From contig JARKVD010000025.1 in assembly GCA_029851835.1 (NCBI GenBank), positions 1 to 64,000 of the forward strand: DNA of 64,000 bases, read 5' to 3'. This document shows positions 20,567-30,958 of the stretch, piece after piece. A model generated the notes under the pieces. That model ran no database searches. It saw nothing but the letters and a program-made list of their open reading frames with translations, and was not told the origin of the DNA. The stretch is from Clostridium sp. (GTDB taxonomy: Bacteria; Bacillota; Clostridia; Clostridiales; Clostridiaceae). Position numbers and translations under genes: made by a program. Within the stretch, counting starts at the first letter, position 1, and every line of letters starts with the position of its first letter.

Positions 20567-22129
20567 TTATATTATTGCTCTTCCTGGAATTATTAACTTT
20601 TGAGATGGTTTAATGTCTTCATCATCATATAAATCATTTAAGTTAATAATCTCCTCTACTGTAGTTATATACTTTTTGGCAATCTTCCAAAGAGTATCTT
20701 CAGGCTGAACTACATAAATGATAATACTAGCCTTTTTCTTTGGAACCTCACCATCATTCACTGACATACTAACTACAAATTTATTTTTAATTGTATAGAA
20801 TACCTTACAGTGAACTCTAACAACGGCCCTAATATTGATATTGCCACCTTCTAAGCTTCCTTCAACAGACTCTAAAGCCACACTAGCCATAGCCTGCATA
20901 TTTGGATTAGTACCAGCTATATCAACTTTAGCATTGAATGGAATTTCATCTTCCATGTTAACGATATAATTTTCTTCATCTTCAGATGTATAAAGTACAC
21001 AAACTTTTAATACTCCTTCAACTTCAACCTTATCATTTTTAACATATTTATCAGTGATTGTTACAGCTCCAGTAGTCATTACAACCTTAACTGGCTTTAA
21101 GTTGTCACTTTTAGTCTCGATATCCCCTTTAACTATACATTCATTATATCCATGCCCTTGGATAACGTTAATGCTATTTTCCTTAGTTTCCATATTTAGT
21201 AGTTTAGTTGGGGAATATCCATCTTGAATTACTTCTACATCTTCTTTATACATAACATTAGTAGTAGATTTTACTATAAATTCTACATCTATAATTCTAC
21301 TTTCACCCATATCGTCTTGTCTAATATCATATTCGAAAGAATGTAAACAGAAATCTGTGAAATATTCCATATTTGGTTTTAATTCATCTACTGTTACCTC
21401 TTTATATAATGGTACATTTTCTGAAATGCAGAATAAATCTCTTCCATTCCTACCTTTATATAATATAGCAACATTAGCCATAGCCTCTATTTTAAGACCA
21501 CCATCATATATTCTTACATCCTTTTTGCCAATTAATACGTTGTATTTAACAACCTTTAAGCACTCATTTTTCTCCATGTCAATTTTCATTTCAGCCTTAC
21601 CAACGAGTTCTGCTTCTATAGGCTCCATCACCTTGTCAACAGTCATTGGCTTTTTCAAGAATTGAATATCTTTACCTTCATGAACATCCTTAACAATTTC
21701 AAAAGAATTTATATTATACCCATTACATTTGCATACAATAAATCCTTGGATTGAAATTTTTCTCTCATTGACAATTATGCAGTCCATATGTTCAATATTC
21801 AAAACAACATCACAATACATATTAGGCTGAGCACCAATCATGTTAATCGACTCAGACATATTACCACTGTAAGTAACAGAATGTGCTTCTGTAGCACCAT
21901 TATCTTTTGCCATGTAAAGAATAGTATATTGTAACTGACCTTCTAAATTAACCTTGTCAGTCCCAATTTCTTTATTTGTTATCATAGGCTTAACATCTAA
22001 CATTAGTATATTGTCTACATCTGGAAGGGTATCTGGTATAACATACTCTTCTTTTACAAATATTTTTGCGTCATTTTGAGCTATTGATTGTTCGTACTCT
22101 ATATAGTCTTTTATTAGATCTAAATCCAT
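20567..22129 (-). CDS. DUF3794 protein with C-terminal LysM, SipL-like spore coat assembly protein
   Basis: DUF3794 repeats (EYVIPDTLPDVDNILMLD) plus LysM IYVVQPEDTLWKIAKKY..LNDLYDDEDIKPSQKLIIP. Confidence 0.88.
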   Translation of the reverse strand: MDLDLIKDYIEYEQSIAQNDAKIFVKEEYVIPDTLPDVDNILMLDVKPMITNKEIGTDKVNLEGQLQYTILYMAKDNGATEAHSVTYSGNMSESINMIGAQPNMYCDVVLNIEHMDCIIVNERKISIQGFIVCKCNGYNINSFEIVKDVHEGKDIQFLKKPMTVDKVMEPIEAELVGKAEMKIDMEKNECLKVVKYNVLIGKKDVRIYDGGLKIEAMANVAILYKGRNGRDLFCISENVPLYKEVTVDELKPNMEYFTDFCLHSFEYDIRQDDMGESRIIDVEFIVKSTTNVMYKEDVEVIQDGYSPTKLLNMETKENSINVIQGHGYNECIVKGDIETKSDNLKPVKVVMTTGAVTITDKYVKNDKVEVEGVLKVCVLYTSEDEENYIVNMEDEIPFNAKVDIAGTNPNMQAMASVALESVEGSLEGGNINIRAVVRVHCKVFYTIKNKFVVSMSVNDGEVPKKKASIIIYVVQPEDTLWKIAKKYITTVEEIINLNDLYDDEDIKPSQKLIIPGRAII

Positions 22130-22315
22130 AAACTTTCCCTCCTAAAATACCTACTAATAATGTATATATGGGATTGTTCCGAAATATAACACTTAACCTT
22201 AAATTTCTTTATGATTTTGGAACATTCATTAATTAGTATATAGATATTAGAGAAAAATCGTACTTAGAATCTTCCATAAAAAAAAGAGACACTCTTAATA
22301 GAATGTCTCAATATG

Positions 22316-22561
22316 TTATCCTGCAAATACTAATTGAACTGTCTTTGTAAGTACATCACTATAACTGTAGCTGACAGTACGTTGACAATTACTGTCAAGT
22401 CTTATAATAAATATACTATCATATGTTTTTTCTAGAACACCTTTATTCACTACAATTTTTCGTCTTCCGCCATTTGCTTTTAATGTCACTTTTTCGCCAA
22501 CATGACCCTCGATATCTTTTTTTATCGTGGTCAATACATTTCCCATTTTCACAGTAGACAC
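22316..22561 (-). CDS. veg: Veg family protein
   Basis: ITTIKKDIEGHVGEKVTLKANGGRRK. Confidence 0.93.
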   Translation of the reverse strand: MSTVKMGNVLTTIKKDIEGHVGEKVTLKANGGRRKIVVNKGVLEKTYDSIFIIRLDSNCQRTVSYSYSDVLTKTVQLVFAG

Positions 22562-22886
22562 CCTCTTTCTTAATTTTCGTAAAGGCTCCTAATATTATTG
22601 TACCAAATTTTAGTTTTTAAGTCAAGCAAACCAAATATTTTACAACATCTATATATGCCTTGTCAACGTTAAATATTCGTTAATATTTAACGTATTTTTT
22701 AAATTACTCCGCATTTTCCCTTTCTAATCCTTAAAAATGAACCTAAATCAATTTGACAATAGTATGTGTAGTAATTGTTTAGAATATTCGCAAATAATTG
22801 TTCATTTCACTACAATTAACAGCAATGCCGATAAATTATTCAATTAATCTACACTGCTGTTAATAATAGTAACAAATTAAAATTTC

Positions 22887-23789
22887 CTAAACATTTATGC
22901 TATTATTATAATATTGAGATTTAGGATATCCCTCTCTATATTTTCCTCTTGTTTGAAGTCCACCAACACCCTTAATTCCCGTTATAGTATTTTCAATGGC
23001 ATCTTCAATATTTACTACATCATTAATATTAGTGTAGGCAACCTTCTCACAAATAAAGACTGGATCTAAACAATGAATAAGTACCCTGTTGGGGGATGAT
23101 GCAAAATTAGCACCTGCATCTAATAATGCTTCATAATTTGACTGGCATGCTCCTGCAAAAATGACTAAATCATCATAATTAGATTTATAACTTCTTAAAA
23201 GTGAAACACATTCCACAAAGTACTTTGAATTTCTATAGTTGTTAAGATCCATGTAGTCTAACGTATTTTTCATCATTCCATCATGCCCTGTAATTACAAC
23301 GATATCTGGATTAAGCTGCTTAACTAAATCCAATATTTTTGACGGCTGCTCCTTTTCAGCAATAACCTTGCCCACTGCATCTATATTTAATTGTTTATAA
23401 GTTTTTAAACATATATCTAGATAAATGGGATCCCCGTCTATATGAAGAATTTTTCCTGGCCTTCCGAAAAACAATTCATTTTTTTTTAAAGCTGAACCTT
23501 TCTTATCTCTTCTTTCAATATCAATATCAGGATATCTAAAGGTTGCAGCATTTCCATTTCTAGCTAATAGAACCTTTTTTAAAGTAGTATTAACCTTTTT
23601 ATTAAAAACCTTATCTTTCTCACCATCATTACTTAGTTCTAAATCTTCTTCCTCACTATCAGCTTCAATTCTTATATTTAAGCCCTTCAATAAATATTTT
23701 CTTTTTCCATCCTCATCGTAGATATCAATAATTGTAAAAATTATATCTCCTCCATAAGATCTTCTTACTACTTTATCTCCTATTTTCAT
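22887..23789 (-). CDS. yabG: Sporulation-specific protease YabG
   Basis: GDKVVRRSYGGDIIFTI, PDIVVITGHDG, GAxFASSPxRVLIHxLDPV. Confidence 0.95.
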   Translation of the reverse strand: MKIGDKVVRRSYGGDIIFTIIDIYDEDGKRKYLLKGLNIRIEADSEEEDLELSNDGEKDKVFNKKVNTTLKKVLLARNGNAATFRYPDIDIERRDKKGSALKKNELFFGRPGKILHIDGDPIYLDICLKTYKQLNIDAVGKVIAEKEQPSKILDLVKQLNPDIVVITGHDGMMKNTLDYMDLNNYRNSKYFVECVSLLRSYKSNYDDLVIFAGACQSNYEALLDAGANFASSPNRVLIHCLDPVFICEKVAYTNINDVVNIEDAIENTITGIKGVGGLQTRGKYREGYPKSQYYNNSINV

Positions 23790-23958
23790 ATTTTCTCCTT
23801 TAGCTTCATAGCTACCTATATGTCGTAATATATAATATGTAACTAAAGTACTAATTGTGAAAATAAAGGCTATGAAGTTTTCACTTCACAGCCCTTTTAA
23901 ATTACAAATGAATTTTATTCTAAATAAAAATAGCATTCTTAGCTATATAAATACCTAC

Positions 23959-24963
23959 CTAATTAATATTATAAAATTCCTTAAAAGACTTCATAAATAT
24001 TTCAAACTTATCCTGTTCTGATATAAGCTCTTCCATCTTCTTGTTGAAAGTATTCTGAATCCAGTTAACTTCATTATAGTAATATCTATTACAAATTCTC
24101 CAGTATCTCTGTGGAAAAATTAAAAAGGCATATAAAACCTTATATTCATCATCTCGCAAGGTCGAAACCTCATTATAATTATCTATAATAGCTTTTGCTA
24201 TATCAAAATTCCACTCACGTCTTTTTAAAACCTTAATCATAAAATTTGATAAATCAAAGGCTCTAAGCTCTCTTTTGCAATAATCGAAATCAATTACGCT
24301 TACGTCATTGTCTTCACCCAAAATAATATTATGATAAGTAAAGTCATGATGACAAAAGCTCCTTTCTTCCTCCGTATCCTTACAAAGATTATAGTAATTT
24401 GAGTCATTAAGAATTTCTAAAGCCTTCTTGCCTAAATTCTTATAATAATCTACGGATTTTATATAGCTTAAATCAAATTCACTTTTATGATTTTTTTTCT
24501 TTCTTACCATTTCTTTCATCTTATCGAAAGATTTTATCCTTTTTTCCATAAGATGAGGCCATCTGCCTAAATCAGATTTCAACTTGCTATTTTCGGATGG
24601 CTCATAACCTTTTGATGCTATATGAAAATTCGCTAGGGCCTTTGTAGCTAATAATAAATCATCATCATTATAAAAATCACACTCTCTTCCTTCTATCCAT
24701 TCAGAAAGTGTATATATATCTTCATTAACTAGAGCATAGGCTTTGCCTTCTGTATTAAGATAATATCTATCTATATTCTTGAATCCATTATTATAAAGAT
24801 GTTCCTTTGCTCCATATACAAAGAGAAGCTTTTGGGTTCCATAGCTTATCTTCTTTAAACATCTAACGCCTTTGTTTGTTTTTAGCTGATATACGCCTTT
24901 ATTTGGCTTAATGCTCTCAATTTTAATATCAAACTGACGCTCAATTTCAAATTCTCTCATCAT
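23959..24963 (-). CDS. CotS family spore coat kinase-like protein
   Basis: CHHDFTYHNIILGEDNDVSVIDFDYC. Confidence 0.92.
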   Translation of the reverse strand: MMREFEIERQFDIKIESIKPNKGVYQLKTNKGVRCLKKISYGTQKLLFVYGAKEHLYNNGFKNIDRYYLNTEGKAYALVNEDIYTLSEWIEGRECDFYNDDDLLLATKALANFHIASKGYEPSENSKLKSDLGRWPHLMEKRIKSFDKMKEMVRKKKNHKSEFDLSYIKSVDYYKNLGKKALEILNDSNYYNLCKDTEEERSFCHHDFTYHNIILGEDNDVSVIDFDYCKRELRAFDLSNFMIKVLKRREWNFDIAKAIIDNYNEVSTLRDDEYKVLYAFLIFPQRYWRICNRYYYNEVNWIQNTFNKKMEELISEQDKFEIFMKSFKEFYNIN

Positions 24964-25079
24964 ATCTCCGCACCCCCTCTATAATTTATATGTGTACTGC
25001 TTATAATTTAGAATAGCTCATAACATATTTGAAATGATTGAATAGTATAAAGTATATAGCCTTATTAAGGAGAAATAAT

Positions 25080-26207
25080 ATGAATATTGGCATCGACATT
25101 AGAGCAGCAAAATGGTATCGTGGCACTGGAATTGGCACTTACACCTATCAGTTAATAAATGCACTTAATACCCTGAATTCCGACAGCAGCTTTATGCTCT
25201 TTAGTGATAATACACCTTTAGACATAGAATTTAAACCAAACTTCAACTTTAAACAATTACCCACCATTCAATCAAATAATTTTTGGGATAATGTAAAAGT
25301 TCCCGCAAAGTTAACACCAAACATGGTAGATATTTATCATGCTCCACAAAATGGTATAGGTCTTCCACTTGAGCACAATGTACCATTTGTGATAACTCTT
25401 CATGACACAATTCCCATTCACATGCCTGAAACTGTTGGTGAGAACTATTTAAATCTATTTAACACTCACATGAGCTCTATCATTGACAGATGTGATGGGA
25501 TAATAACCGTGTCTAACTTCTCTCGTGAAGACATTGCAAAAGACTTTAACTTTCCTAAGGATAAAATTCATGTTACCTATCTTTCCAGCGAACCAATTTA
25601 TAAGCCTACAAATAAACATATATGTAATAACATATTAAAAAAACACTATTCTATTCCAAATAATTATATTTTATATGTAGGAGGATTCAGTCCCAGAAAA
25701 AATATTAGTGGATTAATCGAAGCTTTTAGCATAATTAAAAATAAACTTCCTGATGATATGAAGCTTGTTATAGCTGGCACCAAAGGAAAATCCTATGCTA
25801 TATATAAGTCATTAACGGAAAAACTTCATCTAACTGATAAAGTTCTATTCCCCGGTTTTATCGCAATGGAACATATGCCATATCTATATAGTGGAGCTTC
25901 TCTTTTAGTTTATCCTTCCTTCTATGAAGGCTTTGGTCTTCCTCCTCTAGAAGCAATGGCATGTGGAACGCCAGTTATTGCTTCTAACACAACCTCTATT
26001 CCCGAAATCTTAGATAACAGCGCTCTTCTCTGCTCTCCTAGTGACATTGATCTTTTATCCGAAAGTATCCTTTCTGTAATATTTGATGAAAAACTAAAAA
26101 AATCTCTTATTGAAAAAGGATTTTCAAAATCAAATTCTCTAACTTGGGAAGCTACTGCAACCAAAACCCTAGAAGCCTATGAAAAAATAATAGCTTCATG
26201 TAAATGA
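25080..26207 (+). CDS. Glycosyltransferase family 1/4 (GT-B)
   Basis: MNIGIDIRAAKWYRGTGIGTYTYQL; YPSFYEGFGLPPLEAMACGTPVIAS; SD AAGGAG before ATG 25080. Confidence 0.93.
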   Translation: MNIGIDIRAAKWYRGTGIGTYTYQLINALNTLNSDSSFMLFSDNTPLDIEFKPNFNFKQLPTIQSNNFWDNVKVPAKLTPNMVDIYHAPQNGIGLPLEHNVPFVITLHDTIPIHMPETVGENYLNLFNTHMSSIIDRCDGIITVSNFSREDIAKDFNFPKDKIHVTYLSSEPIYKPTNKHICNNILKKHYSIPNNYILYVGGFSPRKNISGLIEAFSIIKNKLPDDMKLVIAGTKGKSYAIYKSLTEKLHLTDKVLFPGFIAMEHMPYLYSGASLLVYPSFYEGFGLPPLEAMACGTPVIASNTTSIPEILDNSALLCSPSDIDLLSESILSVIFDEKLKKSLIEKGFSKSNSLTWEATATKTLEAYEKIIASCK

Positions 26208-26311
26208 ATACGTGAATCTATAATCTTGAATATATAACCTTACTCTTTCAAATAAATATGATAATAAATTTTGTTAAATTATTAATGACTATATTAAATT
26301 TAATAACAATT

Positions 26312-26345
26312 AAAGGGATATTTCGCTATAGAAATATCCCTTTAT
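26312..26345. terminator. Bidirectional terminator between convergent GT and CotS genes
   Basis: AAAGGGATATTTC/GAAATATCCCTTT. Confidence 0.8.
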
Positions 26346-26363
26346 GCTACTCAATAGGGGGGG

Positions 26364-27404
26364 CTAAAAAGTAGCATCAACATAAGTTTTCTTAAAGTTA
26401 TCAATCATTTCTTCTTGTTCATTAATATCTTGCACCTTTTTAGATATTTTATACAAGAAACTATCATATTTCCAAAGTTTTTTTCTATAAAAATAATCTG
26501 ATGCTATTGAATAAAATCCTTGTGGAAAACACAACATTCCATATAATACTTCATACTCCTCTTTAGTTAACGGAGAGGTATAACTGTTATATTCGTCTAT
26601 AATTAACTTCAAAACCTCAGAATCGAAGCAGCTATGCTTTGTAACTTTATTTATTAAGTTGCATAAATCATGAACTCTTAAATCAATTATAGAATAGTCA
26701 AAATCTATAAAATAACCCTCCTCATTATATATTAAAATATTATGATAAGCTAAATCATGATGACAAAGAATAAAATTACCTCTACTTCGACAAAGCTCAT
26801 CATACTTAGAATTCTTCAAAACATTAATGGCCAATTTTATCCTTTCAATGTGATGATCAACATTATTTAAAAATATATTATGAAATTCATTTTTATTTTC
26901 ATAACTACTAAATTCATTTTTTATTCTAATTAAATCGTTATACTTTTCTTCAAATGATTTTATTAGTTTAAATCCCATGAACCTATTTGAATCAACATCA
27001 AAATCTATATTTTTTGATGCATTATGCATCTGAGCTAAACCTTTTACTGCCAATTTTATATCCAGTGGATTAATATAATCACACTCTCTTCCTTCAATTA
27101 AATCCATAACTATATAATTATTATTCTTCCATGGTGTGATTATTTTACCTTGTTTGTTTAGGTAAAATTTAATTATCCTACTAAACTCATTATTTCTTAA
27201 GTACTCTATATTTCTTTGTATAAAGTCTAAATCCTCATCATTATACGCAACTCTCTTTATTATCTTGTTCCCCTTGTCTGTCACTAATATAAAAACTTTT
27301 CTTAAAGGGATTGAATCCTCAACGATAAAATCGTAATTTTCAAACAACTTTATATCTAAGTCATACATACTAAGCCACTCCTTATATGAAAATCTCGTCT
27401 CCAT
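26364..27404 (-). CDS. CotS family spore coat kinase-like protein
   Basis: LCHHDLAYHNILIYNEEGYFIDFDYS. Confidence 0.9.
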   Translation of the reverse strand: METRFSYKEWLSMYDLDIKLFENYDFIVEDSIPLRKVFILVTDKGNKIIKRVAYNDEDLDFIQRNIEYLRNNEFSRIIKFYLNKQGKIITPWKNNNYIVMDLIEGRECDYINPLDIKLAVKGLAQMHNASKNIDFDVDSNRFMGFKLIKSFEEKYNDLIRIKNEFSSYENKNEFHNIFLNNVDHHIERIKLAINVLKNSKYDELCRSRGNFILCHHDLAYHNILIYNEEGYFIDFDYSIIDLRVHDLCNLINKVTKHSCFDSEVLKLIIDEYNSYTSPLTKEEYEVLYGMLCFPQGFYSIASDYFYRKKLWKYDSFLYKISKKVQDINEQEEMIDNFKKTYVDATF

Positions 27405-27417
27405 AATAAGTACCTCC

Positions 27418-28215
27418 TTATATTAAGGATTTTTCATCTTCCTTAATCCCATTAAGTAGTCTTCTCACATACTCATCCTCGCTCCAATTCTTTTTATTCT
27501 TCTTATACTTTTCATATACCTTAAAAAATTCATATGGATAAGATAAAAGTGACCTGATAAATATGTTGCTTTCCTGTCCTAAATCTTCAAGCTTACAGAA
27601 TCGTTCTATTGCTCCTTCAAAGTCTACATAAAAACCTTTCCTCTTTAGTTTTGCTAAGAAATAATAGCAGTCCATTTCTACCATGTTATATGCTATGTCA
27701 TCAAAATTGACAATTTCTATAGCATCACTTTTACCTAAATTATCAAAGTCTACTTCTGTTAAGCAAATTTCAACATTTTTCATACTCCTTGCCACTAAAT
27801 CCATGTAACCATTATCCATTATTGTATCAATACATTTTTGTCCTCTATCTAAAAGTTCATAACCCCTATCTAAAACTATAGTTTCAATTCTATCCTGCGG
27901 GCCCCGTTCACTTATAGTCTCCAAACTTCTTTTAAACTTTTTTAACTGTATCTTTTCTTCCTCAACAAGCTTACAGGTCTGATTATTTATTCTTTTCCTT
28001 AAATAACCATTGAAGCCACAAGATAAATTATGAATCTCCCTAATAATATAAAGTTGATTACTAACCTTTTCTTCTAATATCCTCTTACTTAAAGCTTCAT
28101 TGCTTTTCAGCATAAAGTTAACCTTTTTTACTCCTCTTGAACATAGATATTCTTGAAAACTATCATAAAAAAATCTCTCCATCTCCTCACCTCTATCTAT
28201 GTTTATTTTTTTCAA
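27418..28215 (-). CDS. Divergent CotS-like protein lacking catalytic HHD (candidate pseudokinase)
   Basis: C-terminal third parallels CotS (IEIVNFDDIAYNMVEMDCYYFLAKLKRKG..LLSYPYEFFKVYEKYKKNKKNW), but CHHDxxYHNI is absent. Confidence 0.6.
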   Translation of the reverse strand: MKKINIDRGEEMERFFYDSFQEYLCSRGVKKVNFMLKSNEALSKRILEEKVSNQLYIIREIHNLSCGFNGYLRKRINNQTCKLVEEEKIQLKKFKRSLETISERGPQDRIETIVLDRGYELLDRGQKCIDTIMDNGYMDLVARSMKNVEICLTEVDFDNLGKSDAIEIVNFDDIAYNMVEMDCYYFLAKLKRKGFYVDFEGAIERFCKLEDLGQESNIFIRSLLSYPYEFFKVYEKYKKNKKNWSEDEYVRRLLNGIKEDEKSLI

Positions 28216-28411
28216 CCTTATTAATTTTCTTTATGATATCATTCTTTTCAGATTCAAGCTCCATCATTTTCTTCTTTCTCTTCTTAATTTTCTTTAATTC
28301 TTTAATTTGAGCTTCCATCTCTTCTAATCTCTTATCATACTCATCTAAGGTTTTTGGTTTCTCAATATACTCTACATCCTTTAAACTCCTATCATCATCA
28401 TTTCTGGCCAA
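28193..28411 (-). CDS. Small charged coiled-coil protein in CotS cluster
   Basis: 72 aa; heptad-rich EKPKTLDEYDKRLEEMEAQIKELKKIKKRKKKMMELE; overlaps the ORF 27418..28215. Confidence 0.7.
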   Translation of the reverse strand: MARNDDDRSLKDVEYIEKPKTLDEYDKRLEEMEAQIKELKKIKKRKKKMMELESEKNDIIKKINKVEKNKHR

Positions 28412-28424
28412 AATCTTCCCTCCT

Positions 28425-29453
28425 TTAAAGATCGCTGATTTTAACTCCTCTAAATCTTTCTAAAAATTCTTGTCTGTATTCCTTATCATCAGCATAAGCC
28501 TTAATCTTCTTAATAAAAAACTCCTCATCCCAAGGTTTCTTCTCCCAATAATATTGAATTCCTCTCTGCCAATAATCTTGAGGAAACTCCATAAATGCAG
28601 CCATTATCGGTATCTCATCCTGTTTTAGAGGATAAATCTCATTATATGACTTCAAGATAATTTTCATACGTTCCTCATTCCATTTATCATATTTCATAGT
28701 CCGTATTAGAAGACTTGATAAGTCATGAAGGTGTGTATCTAATATACAGTAGTCAAAATCAATAATATTTAACTCATTATTGTCTCCAATTAAAATATTA
28801 TGATGAGCATAATCATGGTGACAGAAACTACAATTTTTAATTTCCTCCAACATTCTAATTTCATATCTACTGCTACATAAATTATCTATGGATTTATCGC
28901 ACTGCTCTAATGCCTCTTCCATAAGCTGTAAAAAATAAAAATCAAATAGAGTTTTATCTTTTTTAGCATATATTCTATCTCTAAAGTCCAAAATCTCTCC
29001 ACGCCTAGTCCTATAAACTTCTATCCATTTAAGCCACCCAACTCTTGGTTTCATATACTCCTCAACCAGAAACCCCTGACTAGCTTTATGAAGCTCTGCA
29101 AGCTTTCTTGCTGCTAAAGAAAGTTCTATAGGATTATCATAAGAAATTTCCCTTCCCTTAAGCCAATAAGTTATATAAGCAAAAAAACCACCAATAGATA
29201 TATATTCTTTATCCTCTACAGTTTTAATTATTTGAGGTGCATATTTAAATCCATTCCTATTCAAATGATTTATTGCCGACAATATAAATAAAAAATGGGG
29301 AAGCTCATATTTAACAACTTTTAAACAATAAACTTTATCCTCAGCTTCTATCCTGTATGCCCCTTTGATTTTTTCAATTTCTTTAGCCTCGATGTTATAC
29401 TCTTGCTTAATAATTCTCAATATATCTAAATTTTTCAAAAAAACCTCCTCCAT
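28425..29453 (-). CDS. CotS family spore coat kinase-like protein
   Basis: CHHDYAHHNILIGDNNELNIIDFDYC. Confidence 0.92.
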   Translation of the reverse strand: MEEVFLKNLDILRIIKQEYNIEAKEIEKIKGAYRIEAEDKVYCLKVVKYELPHFLFILSAINHLNRNGFKYAPQIIKTVEDKEYISIGGFFAYITYWLKGREISYDNPIELSLAARKLAELHKASQGFLVEEYMKPRVGWLKWIEVYRTRRGEILDFRDRIYAKKDKTLFDFYFLQLMEEALEQCDKSIDNLCSSRYEIRMLEEIKNCSFCHHDYAHHNILIGDNNELNIIDFDYCILDTHLHDLSSLLIRTMKYDKWNEERMKIILKSYNEIYPLKQDEIPIMAAFMEFPQDYWQRGIQYYWEKKPWDEEFFIKKIKAYADDKEYRQEFLERFRGVKISDL

Positions 29454-29573
29454 AACCTTCTATAAATAATATATGAAGTTATGAATAAATGTGTGTTTAG
29501 TTTTCAAGTATTTGTAACACTTATTTACTCATGGATTAATATGTATTATATAAGTTTTTAAGGAGTTGTAATT

Positions 29574-30707
29574 ATGAGAATTGCCATTGATGGTAGAGGA
29601 ATTAATTGGTATAACGGTAGTGGACTAGGTACCTACACAGAAAATCTTTTAAAAAACCTACTTAACATAGACAAGAGCAACTATTATCAAATATATTGGT
29701 CCGGATTAAACTATCATCAATATCAATATGAAAATACAAATTTGGTTATGTGCTCTAAAAAATATCAAAGATACTTTCAAGAGAACTTTTTTCCAGAAAA
29801 CATAAAAAGAGAAAAAATAGATTTATATCACATTCCACAAAATGGCATTGGCTTAAATCCCGATACTAGCTGTAAGACAATCGTTACTATCCATGATTTA
29901 ATTCCATATATCATGCCAGAAACAGTGGGTCGTGGATACTTGCTTAAATTTTTAAAAGAAATGCCTAGTATAATAGAAAATAGTTCTGGAATCTTAACTG
30001 TTTCGCAGCACTCAAAAGAAGATATTTTGAGATTTTTCCCTATTGATCCTGATAAGATTTACGTTACACCTCTAGCTGCAGACTCCAAATATACTCCATT
30101 AAATAAAAGTAAATGTAAAGAATATATAAAGGTAAAATACGGCATTGATAAACCCTTTCTCTTATACATAGGTGGGTTTAGCAAACGAAAAAATGTACAT
30201 GGACTTATAACCGCATTTGCTAAAGTTGTTCCTCATTTAGATAAAGCTTTTAACCTTGTAATAGTTGGTTCTTATCGTGATGAGTCACAAGAGCTCGTAA
30301 AGCTTGTCTCATCTTTAAACATGGAAAATCATATAAAATTCACTGGCTTTGCTCCTGATGAAGATATGCCTATATATTATAACGCCTGTGAAGCATTCGT
30401 ATATCCATCTATCTACGAAGGCTTCGGACTCCCTCCTCTTGAAGCAATGAGCTGTGGAACTGCCGTAATAACATCAAATACTACATCTATTCCGGAAGTT
30501 GTAAAAGATAACGGACTTTTAGTTAATCCTTATAGTGATTCAGAGCTTCAAAGTGCCATGGAAACTTTAGTCTCTGATGATTCTCTCCGCGAAGCCCTTC
30601 AAGTGAGGTCTCTAAAAAGATCTGCTGAGTTCTCTTGGGAAAAAACTGCTAAAATTACACTTGATATCTATGAACAAGTCTACAACTTAGTTGAAGAAAC
30701 TAAATAA
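29574..30707 (+). CDS. Glycosyltransferase family 1/4, paralogue of the GT at 25080
   Basis: MRIAIDGRGINWYNGSGLGTYTENLL; YPSIYEGFGLPPLEAMSCGTAVITSNTTSIPEV. Confidence 0.94.
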   Translation: MRIAIDGRGINWYNGSGLGTYTENLLKNLLNIDKSNYYQIYWSGLNYHQYQYENTNLVMCSKKYQRYFQENFFPENIKREKIDLYHIPQNGIGLNPDTSCKTIVTIHDLIPYIMPETVGRGYLLKFLKEMPSIIENSSGILTVSQHSKEDILRFFPIDPDKIYVTPLAADSKYTPLNKSKCKEYIKVKYGIDKPFLLYIGGFSKRKNVHGLITAFAKVVPHLDKAFNLVIVGSYRDESQELVKLVSSLNMENHIKFTGFAPDEDMPIYYNACEAFVYPSIYEGFGLPPLEAMSCGTAVITSNTTSIPEVVKDNGLLVNPYSDSELQSAMETLVSDDSLREALQVRSLKRSAEFSWEKTAKITLDIYEQVYNLVEETK

Positions 30708-30710
30708 AGA

Positions 30711-30742
30711 AGGATAGCTGCCATCAGCTATCCTCTTTTTCT
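30711..30742 (+). terminator. Terminator after GT gene
   Basis: AGGATAGCTG ccat CAGCTATCCT then T tract. Confidence 0.85.
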
Positions 30743-30958
30743 TTACAAACTCTCCTCAAATTCTTTTTTCTTTTAATAATTATCCTCAAAATTACTATTA
30801 CGCCTAAATTAATCCATATTGGTTAATTATTCTAAATTAGATTAACCGTAATACTCCATTCTTTGTTTCTTGATAAATTAAACCTCTTTAATAAGTTTGT
30901 TATGTAAAAATGTACATGCTATAATTAAAATAAAATATTTTTTAGGAGGATTTTTTAA

